A stretch of 64,000 nucleotides of DNA from Psychrobacter luti (GCF_014192115.1 NZ_JACHXL010000001.1:712788-776787), one strand, 5' to 3'. Shown: positions 1-9,710, numbered from the stretch's first letter. Program-made: numbers and translations. The notes: generated from the letters alone by a model not told the origin.

Positions 1-1
1 A

Positions 2-517
2 CAAGAACAACTCTTAAAAGCTGGATTGGTGGATAGCAAAAAAGCCAAAAAAATCAGCAAACAGTCGCAGCATGCAAAGCGTACTGGCGACGCATCAAAC
101 CTTGAAGCTAAAAAAGCCTTGGCAGAAGCTCAAGCCAAAAAAATAGAAAAAGACCAAAAGCTCAATCAGGAAAAACAGCAGCTTTTAGAAGAAAAAATGC
201 TAATAGCCAATGTCATTCAGATGATTAAGCAACACCAAATCACAGAGACACAAGGCGATGTCACCTATCAATTTGTTGACGATGCTAAAATTAAAAAGAT
301 TTATATTACCCAGAAGTTATATGATCAAATAGTGGCAGGTCATGTGGTTATTGCGCGATTAGAAGACGATTATGCGCTGCTCCCTCGCCCATTAGCTGAC
401 CGTATCAACTCCAAGTTGGAAGGCTTTATGGTGGTATCGAATGACAAGTCAGAGGTTGAGCTAGCAGAAGACGACCCTTACGCCGCTTATGTCATTCCAG
501 ATGATTTAATGTGGTAG
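2..517 (+). CDS. DUF2058 family protein (5' end cut by window)
   Basis: The reading frame is open from base 2, giving an N-terminus beginning QEQLLKAGLVDSKKAKK, which is the usual start of DUF2058 (YaiL-like) proteins minus a few residues. The gene is therefore partial and the TTG at 26 is not its real start. Residues up to about 65 are Lys/Gln/Glu-rich and probably a helical, nucleic-acid-associated segment. The rest is the compact conserved domain ending in PYAAYVIPDDLMW. DUF2058 proteins are described as nucleoprotein or polynucleotide-associated, with no proven enzymatic role. A strong terminator follows. The family call is firm; the function is unknown. Confidence 0.88.
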   Translation, partial: QEQLLKAGLVDSKKAKKISKQSQHAKRTGDASNLEAKKALAEAQAKKIEKDQKLNQEKQQLLEEKMLIANVIQMIKQHQITETQGDVTYQFVDDAKIKKIYITQKLYDQIVAGHVVIARLEDDYALLPRPLADRINSKLEGFMVVSNDKSEVELAEDDPYAAYVIPDDLMW

Positions 518-560
518 GTAGTAGTTATTCATTATATTGCTAATGGCTAAGCATTAACCA

Positions 561-598
561 AAATCCCCTGTATAGAATATCTATAACAGGGGATTTTT
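561..598 (+). terminator. Rho-independent terminator after DUF2058 gene
   Basis: An 11-bp stem (AAATCCCCTGT paired with ACAGGGGATTT) is extended by ATAG/CTAT and followed by a T run. It lies about 45 bp after the stop codon. Confidence 0.85.
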
Positions 599-687
599 AT
601 TAGCGAAATAGAAAAACACTCTATGCGCAGAAAAGTCTAGCGATTAAAATCATAGTAATTCAAATGATAGAGCAATAAAAACCGCAC

Positions 688-2229
688 TTAAGACGGTAGC
701 AAAACATGCTTACTCTTCTGATAAGCAGATAAGCCATCAGTACCCAACTCGCGACCAATGCCACTTTGCTTAAACCCACCCCAGCCAGCTTCGGGCAGTA
801 CAATTTGCTGCTCATTAACCCAAATATGACCTGCTTGAATTTGTAGCGCCATCTCTAACGCTGCAGTCTCATCTGCGCTTACAATGGTTGCTGCCAAGGC
901 ATATTTGCTATCATTGGCTAGACGAATCGCCTCTGCATCGTCTGCATAGGTGTTACTCACCAATACCGGTCCAAACACTTCTTCTGTCCATAACTGACTG
1001 GTCACTGGCACATTGGTATAAATAGTCGGCGTTGCAAAATATCCTTGGCGGTTTAATATCTCGCCACCCGCTAGACAGTCAAGATTTTCAGCAGTCGCGA
1101 TATCGATATATTTTTTGACTTGCACAAGTTGCTGCGCACTGACCAATGGACCCATTTGTGTGTCAGCAGCAAAACCATCGCCAATTTTCAAAGCTTCTGT
1201 TTTTGTTTTCAGTGTTTCAAATAACGCCTGGGCAATATCTTGATGGACGAGTAATCTTGAGGTCGCTGAACAGATTTGACCAGCATTGGTAAATATGCCG
1301 CCCATGATTAAATTACAAGCATAATCAACATCAGCATCCGCACACACTACGATGGCAGACTTACCGCCCAGCTCTAGACTGATATCCTTGATACCTTTTG
1401 CTGCTTGGCGCATCACTTTTTCGCCGACGATATTACTGCCGGTAAAAGAGACTTTGTCAATTAATGGGTGACTGGTCATTGCCGCCCCTACTTCAGCGGC
1501 GCCCGGTAGGATATTGACCACCCCTTTTGGCATCTCAATGGCGGATAATATATTTCCCAGCATCAACTCTGGTAGTAGTGTCATCTCAGAAGGTTTTAAT
1601 GACATGGTGCAGCCTGCGGCGAGCGCGGGCGCTAGTTTCCAAGCAGTAGTCACCATTGGAAAGTTCCAAGGCACGATAAGGGCGCAAATACCAACGGGTG
1701 CGTAAGTTTTTAATAAGCGTATACCTGACTCGTTGGTGGTTACCTCAGTCCAAGTTTCTTGCTTGATAATAAGATTGGCATAATAGCGATAACACGCAAT
1801 GGCATCACCGACGTCTATTTTCGCCTCTGCAATCGGCTTACCATTGTTAAGGACAGACAGGCCAACCAACTTATCAAGCTGCTGCTCCATCGTATCTGCA
1901 ATAGCCTGTAAATAACGCGCCCGCTCAATAACGCTGGTTTTTGACCAAGACGGATAAGCACGAGCCGCGGCATTGGCTGCTGCTTCTACCTGTGCGCTAT
2001 TACACAAACGAGTTATTGCAATGACCTTGCCTGAGCTTGGGTTAAATAAAGCATGCTCATCTACTGAATCAGATGCTTCAATAGTGACCCAATCCCCATC
2101 GATATAGGCGGCATTTAACCTAACTTCATTTTGCATCGTTTGTATGGCGATATCTCTTGTGAAGGACGTAGAATTATTCATTTCCATAATTTTCTCTGAC
2201 CCCTTTAATCTCTTTGTTAGTAATGTCAT
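688..2229 (-). CDS. NAD(P)-dependent aldehyde dehydrogenase, probable 4-guanidinobutyraldehyde dehydrogenase
   Basis: This is a full-length aldehyde dehydrogenase superfamily protein of 513 residues. Visible motifs are PWNF at 187-190, FTGS at 262-265, ELGGKS at 286-291 (general-base Glu), the catalytic Cys320 in NAGQICS, and EEVFGPV near 416. It is closest in style to the betaine/amino-aldehyde dehydrogenases. An internal start at MEMNN (residue 15 or 17) would give a more typical N-terminus. The neighbours are a 2-oxo acid decarboxylase and a guanidinobutyrase, so the inferred role is oxidising 4-guanidinobutyraldehyde to 4-guanidinobutyrate (the KauB step). The family is certain; the substrate is inferred from context. 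Confidence 0.85.
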   Translation of the reverse strand: MTLLTKRLKGSEKIMEMNNSTSFTRDIAIQTMQNEVRLNAAYIDGDWVTIEASDSVDEHALFNPSSGKVIAITRLCNSAQVEAAANAAARAYPSWSKTSVIERARYLQAIADTMEQQLDKLVGLSVLNNGKPIAEAKIDVGDAIACYRYYANLIIKQETWTEVTTNESGIRLLKTYAPVGICALIVPWNFPMVTTAWKLAPALAAGCTMSLKPSEMTLLPELMLGNILSAIEMPKGVVNILPGAAEVGAAMTSHPLIDKVSFTGSNIVGEKVMRQAAKGIKDISLELGGKSAIVVCADADVDYACNLIMGGIFTNAGQICSATSRLLVHQDIAQALFETLKTKTEALKIGDGFAADTQMGPLVSAQQLVQVKKYIDIATAENLDCLAGGEILNRQGYFATPTIYTNVPVTSQLWTEEVFGPVLVSNTYADDAEAIRLANDSKYALAATIVSADETAALEMALQIQAGHIWVNEQQIVLPEAGWGGFKQSGIGRELGTDGLSAYQKSKHVLLPS

Positions 2230-2285
2230 TTTTATTAAATGGTACTTATTGATAAGCTTATTTATTATTTATATTACCAACTAAA

Positions 2286-2320
2286 CAGTCGATTTCACCT
2301 TATTAAGGTAAAACCGACTG
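2286..2320 (-). terminator. hairpin after the permease gene
   Basis: A long imperfect stem (outer arms CAGTCG/CGACTG, inner arms ACCTT/AAGGT, 3-nt loop) lies between the permease stop and the aldehyde dehydrogenase start. It has no long T run, so it may be a weak terminator or an mRNA-processing/stability hairpin inside the operon. Confidence 0.5.
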
Positions 2321-2388
2321 AGTGGTTGTTATAATTATTAGCAATGTTATCAAACTGAATATCCATTATCGTCATATAGCAGTAGGTT

Positions 2389-3795
2389 TTAGTACAGTAG
2401 ATGCGCCACTGACGTAATGACCACCAAGCTAATCAGCGTGCGTAAGATGAAAATCAAAAATAGCTCTAACACGTTAAGCTTGATATTTGATTTCAAGATC
2501 AGCGCGCCGACTTCAGACATATAGATAATCTGAGTAATAGAAGCTGCACCAACGATAAAGCGCGTCATTTCACTCTCGATACTTTTGCCGACCAACGCTG
2601 GTAAATACATGTCGGCAAAGCCCATTATCATCGCTGGAGCTGCCTCTGCAGCTTCTGGAATTTGCAATAATTCAAGCAATGGCACGAGCGGTGCAGACAG
2701 CCAATTAAATACTGGAGTATATTCTGCTAAACCAAGACCAATGGTACCGATAGCGAAAATTACAGGAATGAGACCAAAGTAGATATCAAACAAATTCTTT
2801 AAACTGTGTTTGAATACGTTACCCAAACTTGGCATAGAATGCGCGCGCGTGACGGCACGATTGACCGCCCATTGATAGGTAGAGTACTCAGCAGGAATAC
2901 CTTCATCCAGCATGCTTTTGCCCGAGTGATAAGTATCAGGCTTTAGCGACAGCGGCGGTATGCGCGGCATAATAATGGCGGCAATAAAGCCCGTTAACGC
3001 AATGGTCAAATAAAAGAAGACAAAGTTATTGTCGACGCCGATGGTTTTGGCAACGACATAAGTAAAGGCGATAGAGGTTACTGAAAAGGTGGTGGCAATA
3101 ATTGCTGCTTCACGCAGACTATAGTAGCTTTTATTATATTCTTGCATGGTGACCAGCAAGCCAATGGAAGCCGCACCAAACCAAGAAGACATCGCATCGA
3201 CCGCAGAGCGACCCGGTAACTTGAATAATTTAACAAATACTTTGCTGGATAAAGTACCCAAGAATTCCATCAAACCAAAATCCGTGAGAAACGGTAAAGA
3301 TAAAATGGCAAAAAAGAACAAAGGAATCAAAATAGGAATAAGGTCTTCAAAAATCACGCCGCCGGTATTACGGTTAATAATAAATTCAGGGCCAACTTGT
3401 AGATAAATCATCCATGCAAACAGGGCGCCCAAAAAGCGCGCACCAAGCCAAAACCAGTCCACATCAAAAAGCTTTGCCCACATAGAGCCTTCGTGCAGAT
3501 TGGGTTTTAACACCTTAACTGCCAGCGCCCCAATAAAGGATGTTGTCACAATGGCCAGTACCGCGTAAACAACATAACCTCCTAACAATGCTTGCAAAGT
3601 ATCGGTTAACACGCCCAATAAAATGGTGATTTTACCATCCCACTGAAATGGGATAATAAATAACGCCATACCTAGCGCTGAAAATAGCAAAAACTTCCAC
3701 ATTGCGGCACGCCACTGTGCTCCTTGCGGCGTTTCTGGATCGACAGGGTCATTCCCTAAAATCGGCTGCTGCGACTTATCGATATAATTCGTCAT
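2389..3795 (-). CDS. YjiH/nucleoside-recognition (Gate domain) membrane protein
   Basis: This 468-residue polytopic inner-membrane protein has about ten hydrophobic segments. It resembles the YjiH family, whose Gate (nucleoside recognition) domain is shared with concentrative nucleoside transporters. Typical stretches include AAPAMIMGFADMYLPALVGK and TRFIVGAASITQIIYMSE in the second half. It sits between the decarboxylase and the aldehyde dehydrogenase genes, so uptake of arginine or a guanidino compound is plausible, but nothing in the sequence proves the substrate. A good AGGAGG-type Shine-Dalgarno precedes the start. Confidence 0.75.
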   Translation of the reverse strand: MTNYIDKSQQPILGNDPVDPETPQGAQWRAAMWKFLLFSALGMALFIIPFQWDGKITILLGVLTDTLQALLGGYVVYAVLAIVTTSFIGALAVKVLKPNLHEGSMWAKLFDVDWFWLGARFLGALFAWMIYLQVGPEFIINRNTGGVIFEDLIPILIPLFFFAILSLPFLTDFGLMEFLGTLSSKVFVKLFKLPGRSAVDAMSSWFGAASIGLLVTMQEYNKSYYSLREAAIIATTFSVTSIAFTYVVAKTIGVDNNFVFFYLTIALTGFIAAIIMPRIPPLSLKPDTYHSGKSMLDEGIPAEYSTYQWAVNRAVTRAHSMPSLGNVFKHSLKNLFDIYFGLIPVIFAIGTIGLGLAEYTPVFNWLSAPLVPLLELLQIPEAAEAAPAMIMGFADMYLPALVGKSIESEMTRFIVGAASITQIIYMSEVGALILKSNIKLNVLELFLIFILRTLISLVVITSVAHLLY

Positions 3796-3931
3796 TTAAT
3801 CCTCCTTGATAGGCGATGATCGCCAAATTTCTTCCTTTTGCTGTCTGACCTATCCCTAGTTTTAGCGAATTGAGCAAATAGTTGAATACCGTTTTATTAG
3901 TTATTTTTAGTACAAATTATGCTTTAGAGTA

Positions 3932-5665
3932 TTAGCTAAAGCAGGTAAAAGTCTTACCCATTTCAATAAGGAATTCATCGGCTTCATCAACTTCATAAAT
4001 AATTGGTTGTTTCCCCTTGATGTCTTCTTTTAATGCCTTGAGCAGCTGCTGCTTATCTTTAATTCGACGATAACCTGCGCCAAATCCGGCTGCCAGTGGC
4101 TCAAAGTTCGGGGTTTTGATATTAACCCCAATCAATGGTAAACCGCCCTCCTCCATATAGCGGCGAATCTCACCGTAACCTTGGTTGTTCCATAACAATA
4201 CAATCAACGGCAGCTCAAGCTCAGCGGCGCAGATTAATTCTGCGATGGTAAACTGAATGCCGCCATCGCCAATCAGACTCACAACTGGCGATTTTGAGCC
4301 AATCATGGCACCAATCGCGGCAGGCAAACCATAACCCAAGGTGCCAAATCCAGTCGATGAGTTAAACCATCGACGTGTGGCTAACGCCTCAAAGCCAAGG
4401 TTGCCGCTATAGACAGGCTGGGTTGAATCACCAACGAAAATGACGTCTTTTACTTCATCTCGAATCAGCTGCAGCAGCGCATTTTGACCAGCAAAGTCTG
4501 GCGTCATTTCTTCTAGCAACGTTTGCTTTACCTGTGCTACTCGCACGAGCGCTTGATGATTTAACGGTTGACTCTCTAAGCGATCACATAGACCGCTGAT
4601 GGCCATTTGCGCATCTGACAATAGCGCAATATCCGCTCTAAAAGGACGCTGCAATTGCTGAGCATCGCAGTCGATACGAATCAGCGTGCCATTAATTTGG
4701 AACCCACCATTAAAAAATACATCGTAATCGGTCTCGCCAAGTTCAGTACCAATCGCCAATACTAAGTCGGCCTCGCTAATGACAGCACGACCTGCAGCCA
4801 ATGATTGATTGCTACCCAAACTCAACGGATGAGCTGGCGGCAGTAAACCTTTGGCATTGATGGTCAAAAATGTGGGCGCATCGATAAGTTCTGCCAGTTT
4901 TTGTGCGTCATGATTAACATCAACGCAACCACCACCGTACAATACAACTGGGTTTTTTGCACTTTTTAGCTGCTCAACAATCAAATCAAGCTGCGCAGAA
5001 TTGGGCAGCGGTCTCATGACTTGCGGTTGCGTCAAACGATGATGGGCAGCCTGACTATTTTCAGGATTGCTTAGATTGGGCGGTCTAGCGACATGACTGG
5101 CATCAGCAGTAATTACATCAATAGGCAACTGGATATGTACCGGTCCCGGACGCCCGCCATTAAATAACGCAAAAGCTTCGGCGATGACTTTAGGTAGCGA
5201 CTCAGGCTGCCAAATGGTTTTGCTCATGAGCGCAACCTTGCTAACCATGCCTTGCTGGTCGTGCAATTCATGCAAGTGTCCTTCACCACTGCCGGTATGC
5301 TGCACTTTATTGACACTAGATATCACCAGCATTGGTATAGAATCCGCTAATGCTTGCGCCATCGCTGTCATGATGTTCGTCATGCCAGGACCGGTGATAA
5401 TAAAACAAACCCCTACCTTGCCAGACGCGCGGTAATAACCATCGGCCATAAAGCCTGCGCCTTGCTCATGACGCGGTGTCACGTGGCGAATATCGGTATT
5501 GGGTAGACCGCGATATAGCTCGACCGTATGTACACCCGGAATACCAAATACCGTCTCCACCCCGTAATATTCTAGCCACTGGACAAGCAGCTCACCGCAG
5601 GTTAGAGATGAGATGACGGGCGCGGAATTTGGCAATGAAGAAGGCGTTTGTAGAGAGTGCGTCAT
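3932..5665 (-). CDS. aruI: TPP-dependent decarboxylase, probable 5-guanidino-2-oxopentanoate decarboxylase (AruI-like)
   Basis: This 577-residue protein has the three-domain fold of the acetolactate-synthase/benzoylformate-decarboxylase group. The cofactor-activating Glu67 is in RHEQGA, and the TPP motif GDGG...NNQGYGE lies around residues 465-500. Acetolactate synthase itself is less likely: there is no ilvN partner, and the neighbours are a guanidinobutyrase and an amino-aldehyde-type dehydrogenase. In pseudomonads AruI decarboxylates 2-ketoarginine to 4-guanidinobutyraldehyde in the arginine-transaminase pathway, and this gene set supplies the next two steps as well. The transaminase (aruH) is not in the window. 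The family call is firm; the substrate is inferred. Confidence 0.75.
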   Translation of the reverse strand: MTHSLQTPSSLPNSAPVISSLTCGELLVQWLEYYGVETVFGIPGVHTVELYRGLPNTDIRHVTPRHEQGAGFMADGYYRASGKVGVCFIITGPGMTNIMTAMAQALADSIPMLVISSVNKVQHTGSGEGHLHELHDQQGMVSKVALMSKTIWQPESLPKVIAEAFALFNGGRPGPVHIQLPIDVITADASHVARPPNLSNPENSQAAHHRLTQPQVMRPLPNSAQLDLIVEQLKSAKNPVVLYGGGCVDVNHDAQKLAELIDAPTFLTINAKGLLPPAHPLSLGSNQSLAAGRAVISEADLVLAIGTELGETDYDVFFNGGFQINGTLIRIDCDAQQLQRPFRADIALLSDAQMAISGLCDRLESQPLNHQALVRVAQVKQTLLEEMTPDFAGQNALLQLIRDEVKDVIFVGDSTQPVYSGNLGFEALATRRWFNSSTGFGTLGYGLPAAIGAMIGSKSPVVSLIGDGGIQFTIAELICAAELELPLIVLLWNNQGYGEIRRYMEEGGLPLIGVNIKTPNFEPLAAGFGAGYRRIKDKQQLLKALKEDIKGKQPIIYEVDEADEFLIEMGKTFTCFS

Positions 5666-5721
5666 GAGTTAATCATCCTAAAAAATTCAATAGCAATTAA
5701 ATAAGTCGTTCAGTATCAAAC

Positions 5722-5758
5722 CCAAACTGCCCTTTAATTCCTTATAAAGGACAGTTTG
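5722..5758 (-). terminator. hairpin between guanidinobutyrase and decarboxylase genes
   Basis: The stem pairs CCAAACTG with CAGTTTGG on the outside and CCTTTA with TAAAGG on the inside, with single mismatches between the blocks. It lies just after the guanidinobutyrase stop and probably terminates or attenuates that transcript before the decarboxylase gene. Confidence 0.55.
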
Positions 5759-5774
5759 GAATTATAAGTCATGC

Positions 5775-6746
5775 TCAATAAATGGCTTTGACTTTATCGT
5801 CATATCGCACGCCCGGTAGGATACATAGCATCTCAAATAGCAGGTTCGCGGCTAGTACCGAGGTGTTACCAAACGGGTCATACGGCGGTGACACTTCTAC
5901 CAAATCGCCACCAACCACATCAAGGCCACGCATACCGCGAATGATTTCGATACCTTGCGTTGACGTCAAGCCACCGATTTCAGCGGTTCCCGTACCCGGT
6001 GCAAAAGCAGGATCAATACCATCAATATCAAAACTTAAATAGACAGGGCCAGCGCCTAATTTTTCGCGCACTTCTGCCATCAAAGGTGTCAATGATTTAT
6101 ACCAGCACTCCTCAGCAGGCACTACGCGAAAACCTTGCTCGGTTGACCAATCAAACTCTTCAGCACTATAACCCGTACCACGTAAGCCAATCTGCACCAC
6201 ACGATTGCCATCGATGAGGTTTTCTTCGACAGCACGGCGGAATGGCGTACCATGGGCAATTTTTTCACCAAACATCTCATCATTGATATCAGCATGCGCA
6301 TCGATATGTACCATACCAACAGGGCCATGTTTTTTGGCAAGCGCACGCAAGATAGGCAGTGCAATCGTATGATCACCGCCTAACGTCAAAGGAATAGCGC
6401 CATGACTAACGATTTTATCGGTATAGAATTTCTCAATAATATCGACGCTTTTTAGCAGATTAAAGGTATTGATAGGAACGTCGCCAATGTCAGCGACTTG
6501 CAAAGACTCAAAGGGAGCCGCGCGAGTGGCGACATTGTAAGGGCGGATCATGCGTGATTCATCACGAATCTGGCGTGGTCCCAATCTTGCACCGCTACGG
6601 TTAGAAGCGCCTATATCTAAAGGAACACCAACGAATGCGACATCTAGCCCTTCTGCATCGGCTTGGGTTGGCAGGCGCATCATAGACGCGAAGCCGCCAA
6701 ATCTTGGCATGTCGTTGCCGCTTAATGGTTGATTGAATTTCATCAT
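5775..6746 (-). CDS. gbuA: guanidinobutyrase (agmatinase/arginase family)
   Basis: This 323-residue ureohydrolase would split 4-guanidinobutyrate into GABA and urea. The binuclear Mn site is complete: GGDHT at 123-127, DAHADIND at 149-156 and DIDGIDPA at 240-247. The N-terminus (NDMPRFGG, then GLDVAFVGVPLDIG and SNRSGARLGPRQIR) is the pattern of GbuA/GpuA rather than SpeB agmatinases. An AAGGA Shine-Dalgarno lies 5 bp before the first ATG. The gene is divergent from a LysR regulator, as in pseudomonads where GbuR controls gbuA. Agmatinase or guanidinopropionase activity cannot be excluded. Confidence 0.85.
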   Translation of the reverse strand: MMKFNQPLSGNDMPRFGGFASMMRLPTQADAEGLDVAFVGVPLDIGASNRSGARLGPRQIRDESRMIRPYNVATRAAPFESLQVADIGDVPINTFNLLKSVDIIEKFYTDKIVSHGAIPLTLGGDHTIALPILRALAKKHGPVGMVHIDAHADINDEMFGEKIAHGTPFRRAVEENLIDGNRVVQIGLRGTGYSAEEFDWSTEQGFRVVPAEECWYKSLTPLMAEVREKLGAGPVYLSFDIDGIDPAFAPGTGTAEIGGLTSTQGIEIIRGMRGLDVVGGDLVEVSPPYDPFGNTSVLAANLLFEMLCILPGVRYDDKVKAIY

Positions 6747-6865
6747 TCACATCCTTGTATCGATTGGTCAAAACAGACAATTTGTTTATGTTACTTTTGT
6801 CTATGTCACTTTTTATATACCTCTGACAATACCTAAATATCAGAGGCGAGACCATGGTAAAATTT

Positions 6866-6969
6866 AGAAGTAAACTTCTGATTTTTCGTAGTAACTTTGT
6901 TTTATTCGTTATTTATAGAAGTTTTATAGAAAATTTGGTTAAGACATGAGATACGGGGACATAACTTCT
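6866..6969. promoter_or_regulatory. candidate LysR binding sites in the gbuA/lysR intergenic region
   Basis: A perfect inverted repeat AGAAGT-AA-ACTTCT occupies 6866-6879. Further copies of the half site lie at 6917 (AGAAGT) and 6964-6969 (ACTTCT, two bases before the LysR start codon). The spacing fits a T-N11-A type LysR box plus an activation site, with the last copy placed for autorepression. Confidence 0.5.
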
Positions 6970-6970
6970 G

Positions 6971-7870
6971 ATGCTAGATGAATTGATAAAAATTGACATT
7001 AAAACCTTACGTAGCTTTATGGCCATTGTAGAGTGTCAAGGTGTGACCGCCGCGCAGTCACGCTTAAATGTCACGCCGTCTGTCATCAGCGGTCATTTAA
7101 CCCATTTGGAAGATCGTTTGGGTATGACGCTTTGTCATCGCGGCCGCGCAGGTTTTAAGCTCACTGAAGACGGCGCCGCGGTTTACGAGGCTTGCTTAAG
7201 TTTTACCGAAGCGGTGGCCAGCTTTCAACACCAACTGCATTATATCCGGCAACTGGATTCAGTACGTGGCGGTCATATTAGGCTGTGTCTTATCGATCAA
7301 ATGCCAACGGTTTTTTATGATGCATTACGTCAGTGCTTAGCAGCAAGCTATCGTAATAACCCACTGATACATTTTTCTATCGATGTGCAAAGCCCTGAGA
7401 GTATGCTCGATAAGCTTTTAAGTAATGAGAGTGATATTGGCGTGGGATATTTTGGTAGTTTTCCACCTTTATTGACTTTCCAGCCAGCATTTATCGAAAA
7501 GCAAGTCGTCTGCTGCGGACGCGAGCATCAGCTATTTTATGAGGCAGAAGGTTTAACCTTTGAAGATTTGGAACAAAATCATCCTTGGATAAAGCGAGGC
7601 TATATTACTGATTTGAGTATCAATCATGTGCGCCCAAAAACCTTGAGCGCCACCACTTACCATATGGAAGCGACCGCGCAGTTAATTTTGGCAGGTCATC
7701 ATGTCGGCTATTTACCCAATGATTTGGCAAAGCGTTATGAAGAGATGGGGATGATGAAAATACTGTTGCCCAATGAGGCAAGTTACGAGGTCAAGCATCA
7801 TTGGGCTTATCGAGAAAACCTACATAAGCACGTCGCTGATTTTTTACAGCAAATGACGGGGCTTTTATAG
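6971..7870 (+). CDS. LysR-family transcriptional regulator (GbuR-like)
   Basis: This 299-residue protein has an N-terminal winged helix-turn-helix (residues about 10-68, LRSFMAIVECQGVTAAQSRLNVTPS followed by ISGHLTHLE) and a periplasmic-binding-like effector domain from about residue 95. It is transcribed away from the guanidinobutyrase gene, the standard arrangement for a LysR protein controlling its divergent neighbour, so it probably senses a guanidino acid. Repeated AGAAGT/ACTTCT half sites lie in the shared intergenic region. Confidence 0.85.
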   Translation: MLDELIKIDIKTLRSFMAIVECQGVTAAQSRLNVTPSVISGHLTHLEDRLGMTLCHRGRAGFKLTEDGAAVYEACLSFTEAVASFQHQLHYIRQLDSVRGGHIRLCLIDQMPTVFYDALRQCLAASYRNNPLIHFSIDVQSPESMLDKLLSNESDIGVGYFGSFPPLLTFQPAFIEKQVVCCGREHQLFYEAEGLTFEDLEQNHPWIKRGYITDLSINHVRPKTLSATTYHMEATAQLILAGHHVGYLPNDLAKRYEEMGMMKILLPNEASYEVKHHWAYRENLHKHVADFLQQMTGLL

Positions 7871-7919
7871 AATCACGAGCTTTGTATAGACAATAACGAT
7901 AAATAACAACAGCAAACAG

Positions 7920-9710
7920 CTACCCCGCCTTGGGTAGTTCCTCGCGTTTTAAGCCTATGGTTCTAAGCTTACCTTTATCATCGACTTCTTTGATAACCAG
8001 TGACCATTCATCATTAATCGCCACCGTATCACCAGATACCGGCGCCATATCCAAGCTGTCTTTGACGTATTCAGCAACCGTTTGCTCCCACATACTTTTT
8101 TCGTGGTCTTCTGGTTTGGATTTTAACTTATCGACCAAAGATTCAGAGGTCATAACACCGGTAAAAAATGGCAAATCGCCCAGTTTGACATTCGGTGATA
8201 GTAGCCAATCACCATAAAAGTCATCGATGGCTTTACGGTCTAAGGTTGTATCATTAAAAATTTTGGCAATCTGACTGGCATGATTGCCGCGCATGGCATA
8301 CCAGACACTATCACCAAATTTAAGCTTGGTATTCTCATCGACAATGACAATCTGTTGCCCACGCACCAAGGCAAACACACTAATCTCATCAGGGTTGACG
8401 CGGTTAGAGATGCCCATCGGATGGCGACCAATCGCAAACGCCCCTGACTTTACTTGGAACTGATATAACGTAATACTCGCTTTGTCCGATACCCAAACCT
8501 CATGCTTTTCTTCGGGATCTTTATTATTGGGGATACGTACTTTAAATAAATCGGCCATAAAGGGAATGGTCGTACCTTGCAAAATCAAAGATAAAACCAC
8601 CACGCCAAAGGCAATATCAAACAACATAAAGGCATCATCAATACCTGCCATCACCGGTAAAATCGCAAGGGTAATAGGCACTGCGCCGCGCAAGCCGACC
8701 CAAGAGATAAAACCGATTTCTCTGTCTTTAAATTTAAAAGGTTTAACACTGCTATAAACAGCAATGGGACGAGCAATCAAAATCATAAAGGCGGCAATGG
8801 CGACCGAGTAATACCAAACATTGAGCACGTTTGATGGTGTGACCAATAGACCCAGCACCACAAACAATACCGCTTGTGATAACCACGCAAAGCTGTCCAT
8901 CACGCGCATGACATGCTCGGTTGAGCGTACTTTATGATTGCCTATCAACACCCCTGTAAGATAAACGGCTAAAAATCCGCTGCCGCCGATTAAATTGGTC
9001 GCCGCAAACACCGCCAAGCCAGCCGATAATATCAAGATGGCATACATGCCTTCTGCCAGATGTACCTTGGGCAATAACCTTGACAATAAATAGCCAAATA
9101 GTAAGCCCATACCGAGGCCAAAGCTAAGCTGTTGTAACAGCAAACCTAAAAAGCCAAATACTGTCTGTCCAGCAGGGTCAACATTTAAAGCAATCAACCC
9201 TGTCACCAATAAAATAGCTAAAGGATCGTTGGCGCCGGATTCCAATTCAAGTGTGGCTTGGACACGATCGTTAAGCTTAACACCACCATTACGCAGCAAT
9301 GAAAATACCGCTGCCGCATCGGTTGAACCAACGATAGCCGCCATCAATAGCCCAAAGCGCCAATCGACGTCGAGTAGCCAAGTGACGAACACGCCCAGTA
9401 TCATGACCGTCGCAAGTACGCCCCATGTGGCAAGCGTGATGGCTGGCTTTAGCCCAACTCTGAAAGATTTAAAAGAGGTGCGCAGTCCACCATCTAATAA
9501 AATACAAGCCAATGCCGCTTGCCCGACAAAGTTCGCAAGACTATATTGAGAGAACTCAATACCCAAAAGGCCTTCTTCACCGGCGAGCATCCCGACGACT
9601 AAAAACAATAGCAAAAGAGGAACGCCCAAACGCGCCGATAGCGTACTCGCCATGATGCTGGCAAAAATTAATACTGCTCCTACGAGATACAGGATATTTA
9701 AGGTATCCAT
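7920..9710 (-). CDS. cvrA: K+/H+ antiporter, CvrA/NhaP2 type
   Basis: This is a 596-residue CPA1-family antiporter. The first ~385 residues contain about 12-13 membrane segments, with the ion-binding region SGANDPLAILL and the VGLRGAVPITLAILP motif near the end of the membrane domain. A cytoplasmic tail follows with a TrkA-C (RCK-C) domain at about 400-475 and a CorC/HlyC transporter-associated domain to about 590. This domain order is typical of NhaP2/CvrA, which exports K+ and helps growth at low osmolarity. It is convergent with the LysR gene and appears intact. Confidence 0.9.
   Translation of the reverse strand: MDTLNILYLVGAVLIFASIMASTLSARLGVPLLLLFLVVGMLAGEEGLLGIEFSQYSLANFVGQAALACILLDGGLRTSFKSFRVGLKPAITLATWGVLATVMILGVFVTWLLDVDWRFGLLMAAIVGSTDAAAVFSLLRNGGVKLNDRVQATLELESGANDPLAILLVTGLIALNVDPAGQTVFGFLGLLLQQLSFGLGMGLLFGYLLSRLLPKVHLAEGMYAILILSAGLAVFAATNLIGGSGFLAVYLTGVLIGNHKVRSTEHVMRVMDSFAWLSQAVLFVVLGLLVTPSNVLNVWYYSVAIAAFMILIARPIAVYSSVKPFKFKDREIGFISWVGLRGAVPITLAILPVMAGIDDAFMLFDIAFGVVVLSLILQGTTIPFMADLFKVRIPNNKDPEEKHEVWVSDKASITLYQFQVKSGAFAIGRHPMGISNRVNPDEISVFALVRGQQIVIVDENTKLKFGDSVWYAMRGNHASQIAKIFNDTTLDRKAIDDFYGDWLLSPNVKLGDLPFFTGVMTSESLVDKLKSKPEDHEKSMWEQTVAEYVKDSLDMAPVSGDTVAINDEWSLVIKEVDDKGKLRTIGLKREELPKAG

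Noticed and set aside
3932..5665. Acetolactate synthase large subunit
   Set aside because: The fold matches, but there is no small-subunit gene, and the neighbours form a guanidinobutyrate pathway, so an AruI-type decarboxylase fits better.
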